Shown here piece after piece: positions 27,453-38,000 of a stretch of 64,000 nt of DNA (within the stretch, counting starts at the first letter, position 1; each line of letters starts with the position of its first letter). The stretch is from contig KL647307.1 in assembly GCA_000727475.1 (NCBI GenBank), forward strand, positions 15,433 to 79,432, given 5' to 3'. This DNA comes from Sarcocystis neurona. Its lineage: Eukaryota > Apicomplexa > Conoidasida > Eucoccidiorida > Sarcocystidae. A program made the position numbers and the translations under genes. The notes below the pieces were generated by a model. It was not told where the DNA came from and ran no database searches. It saw only the letters and a program-made list of their open reading frames with translations.

Positions 27453-27713
27453 GTGGTCCGTTCCCAAGTTCCGCCGTTTGTCACATGCACTCCTTAAGTG
27501 AGTGCTCTTGTTGAGGTGCTTGAGTCTTAAAGCCCATGATTGGGCAGGTCTTTCATTCGGCTTCATCCTCCTTTTTTTCATTGTGGTCCGTCCCCAAGTT
27601 CCGCCGTTTGTCACATGAACTCCTTAAGTGAGTGCTCTTGTTGAGGTGCTTGAGCCTTTAGCGCCCATGACTGCGCAGGTCTTTCATTCGGCTTTATCCT
27701 CCTTTTTTTCATT
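27453..27713. repeat. Recent tandem duplication, 130-bp unit, two copies
   Basis: GTGGTCCG(T)CCCAAGTTCC begins at 27,453 and again at 27,583. The copies share TTTGTCACATG, CTCCTTAAGTGAGTGCTC, GAGGTGCTTGAG, GCAGGTCTTTCATTCGGCTT and a CCTCCTTTTTTT end, with only a handful of differences across about 130 bp. This identity is far higher than in the other left-half repeats, so the duplication is young. Short minus-strand frames through both copies share the same peptide only because of the duplication. Confidence 0.93.
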
Positions 27714-27719
27714 GAGAAC

Positions 27720-30700
27720 CCCTCACGTCTCGTACAAGGTCTGTTGGTGATCGCATTTGACTGCGGAGCTTCTAAAAATACTGAAGTACAGAGGTGCCTT
27801 CCTGTTGATTGTTGAGCCACACAACTTGAAATCAGTCTTCAAGATTTTTCACTTTGCACCTGGTGGACGTTTTCGCATGCGCACCAGCTAGGTTTCTTGT
27901 CTGATACAACAGCTGAAATTTTCGTGCTGCGCCGGATGGCATTTTCAAATTTGACGGCTGGTAAGGATCATCCTGCAGTATCTCTCTGCAGCGCAGGGGG
28001 ACGTGCGAGCCTGCATCTCAGGCAGAAAACGCAGAGGAACTGTTCTTCGTGCATCGCACCACCACCGATTTCAATAGCTTCTCTAAGCAGTATGCTAAGC
28101 GCCCTGTCAACCAAGGGGTGTCAAGACAGAAAAACTCTCCGCCTCGGATTCCAGCAACGAACGCGCGTTTTAGGCGCTAGACCGGGCAGGTTCCCCTGTG
28201 CAGACATTTTCCTATAGGCTGCCGCAAGTGCTCGCTTCCGCTTACTTTTGAAGAGGATGTAAGGCTCGTTTCTGGGTAGGGACTACGACTTGACACACGC
28301 GTGTGTACATGATCCCGTAACAGAAGCCATGGGTCGTGCTCCACAGTGGAACGGAACAGAAATTCGCGGCAGCGCCACGCCACGCACTTCCGAAAAAAAG
28401 TTGTTTCCTTGTCCAATTCTGAAAATTGTCACAGCAAGCGTTTCCTCCGTTTCAACCTCTTGGTCGACCGGTGCGAGAACAAAGGCTATCCTGAGCGTTC
28501 CTCTCTTGACACCAACTCAGTCGACCCCTTGTCACCTCTGAAGAGACAACCGTCCGACTGTTGAACAGCACTTATCCAAGTCCACAACGATGCAGTCACT
28601 CAGGACCCGCGGTCCACTTGAGAGCACGGCAGTGACACCGCGTTGCCAGGTGGAGCGGAGCACCAAGCCCGGAGCGGCTGGTGTTTGAGCTGTTGAAGTT
28701 GAAAGCGCTTGTTTTCCGACGAAAGCTCATGCCACTACGCAGTATTGAAATCTGCATTCAAGACGAGGAAGCGGAAGGTGTTGACGGCAACTAGTGTATT
28801 ATCTATCTACGTTTAATCCACAAATGGTGGGCCTGACCGTCTTGCCCTCGAGTTACCGTTTTTGGAATACTCTGGGGTGTACCTCAAGCAGGACAGCACA
28901 TAATGCGAGTGCAGCACGTACCGCAAGCACGTCGAAGATCAACGCGCGTAGCGCTAGAAAGAATCATGAGTATTTCGACCTTCAGACGCTAAATTATCAC
29001 TCACCTGCACCTGCGTTGTCGTTACACTCGACGACAACCTACCATAATAACGTGTTCGCCGTTCGGTGTTCGGGCGTGCGAGCAACGTACTAGGCAGTTT
29101 GACCAACTCTCCATCAGAGGGATTCCTGTAAAAAAAGCTGGACCATTCATACGCCCTGTTCTTCCTACAGAAGACCTCGGTTCCCTCGTAGGCCTTTAGT
29201 GTTCTTGTCTTGAAAGGTATTTTCAAGTTTCTTGTCAGGTGTACCACTCCTCTGACATCGTGCCGATGTGTAATTGTACGCGCATTTCGCCTCTAACATG
29301 TGGCACCACCTCTCGACCTCACGAGATCTAATCAATTGATTCGTTCTGTGTTGTAATACTCCTTAGAAAGCATCTGCCTTGTTAAGACGAACGGAGACTG
29401 CACAGCTAAAAACTAAACTGAGTAACGAATCCGTGCTCCGGCTTGTACTTTCTAGCACATCGTACGGTGTAATACTCCATTCCCAATACATGATTCGTAG
29501 ATGTAGTTCTACATTTCAGTACCTGTAAGAAAATAAACACGGACAGCGCGACATGCTTCGCCATCGAAGTGAGATTCCAAGGCCTGAGATGATTGACTGA
29601 GACCTTTTCTTCGGAACAGCAATGCGGCCTTCCCTCCATATTGGATTATTCGTGGGGTGTTCACAGGTTCGAAAGGAACCAGCCAGCCTGTGGTGCCCCC
29701 ACTCATCAACACCGGCCACTGCACCCCTCAGCAAGAACAGCTGTTTATGCTTTATTCCCGGCCTGGTCGAAAGGCGGGTATGGCGGTACACTACAAGACA
29801 GCGCCCAACGACGGATCACGTGTGTGAAACTTGGTATTCATTGCTGCGAGACAGGCGTCTGCATACTGATGCACGTCTCCCAATAAAATCCTTGAACCAT
29901 CCGAGGAAAACGGGGGCTCTTCTCTTGCTCTCCGCAAAGCAGTTTTTCACTCTTCCTCGACCTGAGTCTGCGTCCAGCTGTAGACGATTATGTAAGAAGC
30001 GCAGTTTTATTATATCGAGTTCTGAGACAAAGCAGGCACTTGAGTAGCGCCGGCAGGTAACCAGCTGCAATTGTAGTTTTTTTCGGTTGAATGCAGTGCC
30101 GCTCCCATACACCAGGTGTACTTACGACAGAATCAAGGATATCTGCTTGGGGCGAAATGCTGTAACTAGGCTGTCATAACGCGCCTGCTGAGTGCGACAG
30201 GTTTCCACCGCTTCAAAAGAGCACGCGCCTTCCTACTCGCGCAGCCAATCGCAGGTGTCCATGACGTCCTGCTTGTCACCGTAGTCTCCCAAGCTCAGTG
30301 TCGCCATGCGAAGCTGCGCTTCATACTTAACATGCGTGAAACATCTTGTGCGCACAAGACTTTGCCAAAATTCCCAATTGCAGCTTCAACTGCAGTCTGG
30401 CGTTCGAGAGCGAGAAAAGGACTTGAGGCCCCGATAATGCTTGCTACTAACTTTTCGGTTCCTTAGCTGCCACCTCTACTCGAGACGAAGTTACTGAGCA
30501 CACTAAACCGTGACATACCGTTATACGTCGTGCATGAATGATTGTATTTTGAGAATACCAGTGGAGGTTTCATTATGCAGCACGCTGAGGTGGCAGGCAT
30601 TATTCAGCTGTGGTCAGAAGAGGTCACCGTGTTTAAACTCACCCTCGACTACCGAATACCTATTGATAACCGATGACATCCGTGTGTTGTGGTATTACTT

Positions 30701-31950
30701 TCAGCCGGGTCAAAATCCTCGTTGAAGGACGCTTCCGTCCTCAATGGCTGTACGGTGGTGCAAAAAACTGCTTGATGCCTGTACAAAGTTGTAAACACGT
30801 AAATGAAACTGCATAGCCGATAATCATACACGCATCAGGTATGATTACAAAACAGTACCGCAACGTCATAAGTAGTCGTGCCGCATGCATCAAAAGCACG
30901 GCTCAATATGAAATCTGGCACATCCCAGCTCGATTGTGCCAGAACCTCTTCTTTGAAGCCTCCGCTCCACGTATGAGATTTCTCACGTGTACACGCGTAC
31001 CGTCACCGCTGTGTCGACCAGCAGCGGCTGCGGCAGAGGGCGCAGGCGCCTGTCACTGCCACGCCTATTGCACGTTTGCTGGCGTCGCCACGAAATGCGC
31101 GTGAGACGCCACCTCCACCTGGAATAAGGGACAAGCCAGAAAATACTGCACGGGTGATGCCAACGACCAGCTCTTGCTTGTACTACTTATTTGCGTCTAA
31201 TTCCCTACCGTAATTCATCAGTCGTTTTTTGCCGGTCAAGAACCAACCTAACCTACGTCTAGTTCGGGCACGGAAGATGCAGTGTCTAGTTGACGCAGCA
31301 CCACTAGCCGGTCAGGCTGCAATGCGGGATGCTGCATTGAACTCTACAAAAACAGGTGTATCACGTGTGAGCACGGCAATGCGGAACAGGCTATGACAGC
31401 ACGACAACCTATTCCCACTACAGAACAGCCTGTGGGTTCATCGTACGCATATTCCCTGTAACGGTGTGCAGGTACATAGACACATACGTCAGTAATGCAT
31501 TAGAACTCCCTACACTCGACGGCTGCTGTACACTTATTCAGTCAAACATAACAGGGCGGCCGGGTCCGTGTGTAGAGCGGCAAGCAAATACTGGAGTCCT
31601 GAGACGAAGAGTGTATGCCTGCATGCACGACTGCTGCGTCTGTAGATAAGAAGTAAAGACGCGTGTGCGCGAAGGTACTCCTGGAGTACTACTTCAACGT
31701 AAAAAGCGTGAGCTGGCTCTTAAACCGTAGCGCGACGCAGGCCAGATCTAGATGAATGTAGAGATAGTGTTGTCCCCCAACGTTCATGCATCTATCCAAT
31801 TTCCAGCACCATTATTACACGAACGTCAACACACTTCATCCCCTTTGTTGCCACAGTACCACAAGCTCTTTTCCGTGTGCTCCAGCTTTACATGGAAACA
31901 CTGAAACACGCACACCTTTACAGTTGTGACTCTTCCAGGTTGCGGCCGTT
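27720..31950. other. Gene-poor spacer downstream of the TRRAP stop
   Basis: This covers the presumed 3' UTR and downstream flank of the TRRAP gene (reading leftwards from 31,950) and further unassigned sequence. Open frames are all under about 145 codons and none shows a domain. I found no AATAAA-type signal on the minus strand close to the stop that I would trust. Confidence 0.45.
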
Positions 31951-32055
31951 TCAGAACCACGGTTGCCAAGACGGTTTTGCCAGAGCCAGTTGGTCTCGGT
32001 CTGCAGCGAGGTGCAAGAGCCGGGATATCTCTTCCGTAATGGGACGTTGAGGCGC
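31951..32055 (-). CDS. TRRAP: TRRAP exon 18: terminal FATC exon with stop
   Basis: The exon is 105 bp, 34 codons plus TGA. It follows the acceptor GACATTCCAG/GCGCCT and joins exon 17 in phase 0. It reads APQRPITEEISRLLHLAADR then DQLALAKPSWQPWF. TRRAP/Tra1 proteins end with an A-A-x-x-x-x-x-L helix followed by P-x-W-x-P-W-[L/F], so both the helix and the last residue fit. FATC is essential for fold stability in PIKKs. The exon is too short for automatic gene callers and overlaps a longer spurious frame. Confidence 0.92.
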   Translation of the reverse strand, partial: APQRPITEEISRLLHLAADRDQLALAKPSWQPWF

Positions 32056-35000
32056 CTGGAATGTCGCATGGTAAATCAAAGATAGGCAACACACTGGCGT
32101 TGCGCATTCACACAACTCCTCGATATTCAAAGATGCGGTCAGAAAAAAGAGTAGTACAATGAGCAGTCAAACGGTGCTGGCTTGTTTATAACAATTGTAC
32201 TTGTGCTGCAGCAAGGCATTAAATTATTGTCGCCGTCCCTTCAAGGTGGCTCTGACGTACATCTCTTGTGAATACGTGGGCTTCAAGTGTCATACTCACT
32301 GGCTGTTGCATCGTTACGCACCAGCAACGAAAGGACGCACACATGAGGACATTAGTGAGAGGCAGGTAGATATCAGCGGCAACCTCTGCATGCGTTTACC
32401 ATGAAAATACACACGTGAGCATATAGTAATGAGAGGCACGTAGATGTGAATTGAGCAATCTGTACATAGGCTTATCACAAAAGTAAACACACACGAGTAC
32501 ACTAGTGAGAGGCAGGCGTATATATATATATGAATAGATACACATAACTAGAGTGGGACAAAGACAGGCAGACCACAGACTGACACAGACAGACGAAAGG
32601 TAAACCTACAGTCGATTCTTCGTTGTCTCGGAAGTCTTCACTCCCCACAGTTCCTCTACTATAACTGGTGTTTCCATTTCGTTGCCTCGACCCTTCCAGT
32701 CGTTTAAGAATGTTCAGGACCCGATTGACATTAGCCTCTGTGAGGACCCTTAGGAGCACCTGTGAGGGCAGCAGCGTGGTGGAACTCCTAGTACTCATTT
32801 CTCCTCCGCCGCCGCCCAGGACGTCGCGGGCACTAACGCACCGTGATGATGTGTTATAGCAGTCACATCTACCGTCGTATCCTCCCCTCGGACAGTCTAC
32901 TTCGTCGTCGGCCTTCTGGACGACGACAGCAGATCTTAAAGTCGTAGACGCCGAAGCTAAATGGGACGGCCCCCGCCTGAGGAGCTGCTGTTGCTGCAGC
33001 AGCCGCTCTCGTTGCTGCCGCAGTGCAGAGACGTCGTCGCGCACCAGCAAGCAAAGAGCGCTACCAAAGCAATCTGTGTATTTACCCAAACAATATGTAA
33101 GAGCGTACATCACAGCAGGCAGGACGCCAAGACGTCCGAAGGGGCCCGCGAGGGTTTGAATGTTGCACGTGAGCCGGAAAGGTACACGCTCTGCAAAATC
33201 GAGTGTGAAAGACGGGGGGTTGTAGTAGGGCTTCATTTCAAGCTGCGTCACGATGCCATCTTCTACATTTAACATGATCTTCCTGGGATTTATGTCTATC
33301 ATTGAAAGCACGTAGTTCAATAGGCTTCCCATCCCCATGCACTGCGTGAAGCGCTTTGTGAAGACAAACAGCTCGTCGGGTCGTTGCTCGAACAAGGCGT
33401 GCACAAACGATCGAAGAACGTCGGCCCGTACGAGGTCGCACATGTCCACGAATGCTTCTCGTGTCGCCTGGGTCTGGCAAGATCGATAGAGCTCTACGAG
33501 TTGCGTATGCTCGCGGAACTGCCTGTCCTCGTTGTCTTCGTTCTCCTGTCGTCCCGCGCAGAGTCGTCTGCTCATACTTTCGTGAGACAACGCATCTTGC
33601 TTCTCAGCCTCCGCAGAACGCTGCTGAGAAACGGATTTCTCATGACGATCTGTCCAGGCACTCTGCTCCTCGGAGCGTACCAACCCTGTCCGGCACTCGG
33701 TCAAGTGATGAAACAGTTGCTGCGCCTGTTGGCTGTCGAACTCTGCTGTGCGTGCTATTTTACCCCTGTGGGAGTCCGCAGAATCATCTACTGGCTGAAG
33801 TCGGCTGCCGGCGCTGGCATTCTTATGATTGTCGGCAAAACAGGTTCGAACACGGGACTCAGTTGCATCATCTACAGAGGCGCAAACACGTTTTAGCCCC
33901 GGTGACCGAAGCGTTTCTGCTTCATGGTCGCACCCTTCTGTCCTGGGCCTTTTGAGAATTCGGCACTTGTCCATTGCAGAATCGGCGCGCTGAGGATTTT
34001 CCAGCGAGTGCGTCCCTGTTGCAGGAGACTCCCAAATACAGGCTGAACAAGCGTTTCGGACAGGCACGGACCGTCTTTCCGCATTAGCGACGACCAGGTA
34101 CGGCTGCAATGTGTTATACAAGACGCTTCTGGACGCTTCTCCCCCTCGTCCTGCCTTCCCTCCGGGCTCAACGCCAACGAAGTGTTCCTGCAACTGTTGA
34201 GCGTTTTCTGACAAATGCTCGTGAAGCCGCAGACGTAGGACCTGGCGGTGCGCCATGCACGGAAAATCGGGGTCGACAAGACACTTGTCGGGTTGTGACA
34301 CCGCCACCTCATCCAGTATATCCTGAAGTGGGTGCAGTCCGGGAGCGTCTTCCAGCAGCCGACAGCGGGGATGAATCGGAATCTGCGAGCCTACTGGGAA
34401 GAAAAGACCACGTTCTCTCGTGCTCCGACACCTGATAACACATGCGAAGACGCATGCGTCAACGGGCATGAGAGGAAATATGAATCTATTAATGAAGACA
34501 AAAAACCAGCCTACAATCAATCACACTGCCCTACGTGACACTACGTCGTTCAAATTCGTGAACGAGCTTGACTGCTCTGTTGCTGTTGCTCTTCAGCACG
34601 GCAAACACTTTCGAGCACAATATCGCTTGCACGACTGAAGCAGGGGAGGAGTGCGCACCAGGGGGAGATGTGCGGGACGTCTCCCGGTACACACGAGGAG
34701 CGCAGAGAGGTATGTAAACATTGCTTTCGAATCAAACGACAGACAGTGGAAAAGACGCGTAATGGGTACTCGATTCGTACTGCAGCATCGAAGACGAAGG
34801 AATAAATTACACACGCACAAAACGTCCTGAAAAACTGCAGTCTACGACACGTACTGTCAACATACAACGCAAGCTTAACATAACAGCAACACTTATTCTA
34901 ACGTGTACTCAAGAATTTATAAAGAAGAATTCATACTTGTAGCAGAGCTTATTGATGAGCGAAAGAAGTTGCGTCAGCCGTTGTTCGCTGCGTTGGTAGA

Positions 35001-38000
35001 TCGCAGTGTACGGCTGCACAACAAAGTAGTACACGATCCCGTTGCTGCCGAGAAAGCCGAGTCGTTTTAATGAGTAATGGGCGCGGGTGGCGATATGGAC
35101 GATACTGGAAATGCCCTCAATATATACAGCACGTTCCTGAGGCAGCTCGCTCGGCCTTCTTGGTGACAGTGCTGGCGCAGCCGCAGACACGGCCGCCGCC
35201 GCGGCATCTGCCACCGAGGCAGCCGCACGGACGTTGCGACAGAAGCACTTGTCCGTTGAGTCTCCGCCGTTTTGGTTGTTGTTACTGCTGGCACTCCTGC
35301 CGCCACCACCGCTGCGAACACTGCTCCTGCTTCCGTTCTTGTTTACACCAAAAGGGATGTCCACCGTTGCACAGCCATACCGTCGGGGCTGTTGTTGAAC
35401 GAGATACGCTGGAACAGCTGTACCGCGTTCGGCTCCTCCTGTACGCCCACTGCTGCCACGAAGATCTCCTGCGTCACTTAAAAACTTCAACGTTAGTCCC
35501 GGTACCTCGAGCCTCATGCTGAGACGAGAGCACAAGTCGGGGAGAGAGCGAGAGATTTCCTCAATGGGAACGCTTGACCGGAAGCCGTGCAGCGCCTGTA
35601 TGCGCCGTGAAAAGATATCTTTCCACTTCTTCAGCTTGACAATGGCTTCTGCCACGTTCCCGAATTCAGGTGCATTCGCGCTACTACCTGACACAGAAGA
35701 AGGCGCAGAGGGTGCACCCCCCATTCCCTCTCTGTCGTCGCCTGGTAGTACGCCATCGTCGATAGCGCGAGCTCTGCAGGCGATTCTACTTTTGCTCTGG
35801 ATTGTCTCTCTCCCTGCAACGACGCTGGCCGGCAATAATTTGGAGAAATCTTTTTCAAACTGCGGAAGGAGCACCCTCAACAGTTGCCGGAGTGCGTCCG
35901 CGCCGCCGGCAATGTTCCCCGGTGGCACGCTACTACGCCTCTGGAGCCCACGAGTGTCTCTCACATAGTGCTGCCGCGTGCCTGGGCCGTGCGTCGGATG
36001 GACCCCCTCGCCTGTCGACCCGCAGGCGAAGCAGTCGCCATACCTAACGTGCAGCACACCCCAGGGAACGAGAGGCAAGACGGGTGCACACGTCAAGAGA
36101 TGTGTGCATAGTTGTCTTCCGGTTACTTGCTGCCTGACATCGCATTCATTCGACAACACGACAAGCGACTGACTGACATAGCATCTGATAATTACAATAC
36201 TGGAAGCAGGATGTCGGAATACTCGATGTGATAAGCCATGCAGACACACAGTCGGGTACTACACGGCTCGGCACGCGTCACGTCTGTTGCAAGAAAGGAC
36301 ACCAGTCTGCAAGACTCTTCCGCAGTCCCTTAAGACGCTCACCAGATACACACCCACATACCAAAAACAAGACGGAAGAACCGAGTTCTCGAGGCATTCA
36401 AACATAGACAATACATCAATCAGGCCCATCCAGTGACTGCTTTGCATTCGGGAGTGAACCGTTCCCCACAGTCCTCTTTAGCATACTGATTATTCGTGTG
36501 CATTTCCTGGTGTAGTATCCTTGAATACTTAAGGTGGCGCTGCGTGATCCTTCAAAGTCTACTTGGTCGGGTAGTCTAAGAAAGAGGCAAGAGAACGAGA
36601 AGCGGGGTAGCGTACCTGAATCTATACCTGCCCACAACATTCACCCGAAGAAAATGTCTGACGACGTGCGGAAGTTGGGAGACTGCGTGGCCGATGTCTA
36701 CGCATTGATAGAAGAGTGTGCGCATAGCGCAGAGCAGTTCATCCGCTGAAGTAGGTTTTGCCTGGCTGACCAGCTCGTCGGCCAGATGCTCGAGAGCCAC
36801 ACACTGAGCCGTGAATGACTTGCGGAAAGCAGATATTAATCTGGACAGGTAAATTAGGGGCGGCGGCGCGGGATGGAGGTGCTCCGCGCGGGTCGAGCAC
36901 ATCGAACAAGACGCAGCAGCAGAGTTGCCACCACATGGATATGTTCCCCGGGCGGCGGGTGCACTGCCAGCATCTCCTGCCTGTGGTTCTCCCTTATGTA
37001 GCTGCGTTTCTGCGGTCGGCGACAGCTGCTGCGACTGCTGCTGCGCGTGCTGGTCGCGCTGCTCCATGTATGCCGTTCGGACGTCAAAATAGACGGTTTG
37101 CGGGTGACGCGCCATCAAAGCGTACAGCACGCGGTCCAGTGCAGGCGCTTCCTGCGCAGACGGCACAAAACAGCGCAGTTACCCACCTCTATTCCAGCGT
37201 ACGTCTACGTCTGTACAGGCAGGAATGGATCTGCCGCTACTATTCTACAACGAGAGGTGCACCGGCCTGTCTAGACAAAGCGGGGAGCAACTGCACCGGG
37301 AAGAAATATATCAATCACGACAGAGGAGCGTGCGCAGTAGGTCACAGCCTGTACGACGACCTGTAGGGTACCCCTCACTGCAAACACGACCTGCGAACAG
37401 CAAGATCACCCTGCTGTTCTTCAGCGTTACTCATCCTTAGCGCGCTTTGCTCGAAAATCGAGCACAGGTCGACAGCAGAAATAAGCTCCTTTGAAAGTAA
37501 ATAAACATATACATACATATAAAGAGAGGGTGTTGTGTATCTACAGGCGTGCAGACACTAAACTGGCAGAGAGCGTCACTATTGACAGCCCGCGCATACG
37601 TGGTCCCTACATTAACCAGAGGTAGCCGGCTACTTACGTGATCGTCGCAACATTGTAACGTCAGGCCGAGAAAAGCACGAGACAGCGTCGCACTCGCAAG
37701 AGGGCACACAAGAGAAGTATGTCAACACGAGCAGCCACGAGAGCACGCAATGGCTGTGGGAATACAGCGGCAGCTTACTGGTCGCTCTAGGCCGGTCACC
37801 AGGTGGGATATCCATGGCATAAAACAATCCGTCGGGCAATGAGAGAACGTTTGCTGAAAGGCTTGTCCTAGCGGTTGAGTTGGCGTATCGTAGGAGAGCA
37901 GCCACAGAATACGTGGCACGTACAGCCGGCCTTTGCTCGGTCTGAGTACATCAAAGGGAACAGGAAGAGCGGTAGCCGGTGGGGGCAGCAGCCTCTAACG

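Noticed and set aside
27300..27820. Two minus-strand frames sharing a KRRxKPNERPAQSWAL peptide as a paralogous gene pair
   Set aside because: The shared peptide is a direct consequence of the recent 130-bp tandem duplication and has no gene context.
1..31950. tRNA or rRNA genes in the gene-poor half
   Set aside because: I looked for GGTTCGA-type T-loops with fitting acceptor stems and for rRNA-like conserved segments and found none that held up. A tRNAscan/Infernal run would be decisive.
31826..32107. Minus-strand frame with a PTGSGKT Walker A-like motif
   Set aside because: It is a shifted frame over TRRAP exon 18. The in-phase frame gives the conserved FATC ending, and the shifted one has no other NTPase motifs.
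32502..32609. Tyr/Ile-rich, membrane-like C-terminal tail on exon 17
   Set aside because: It is read-through of the GTAGGT donor into the TA-containing last intron. The conserved FATC residues are in exon 18.
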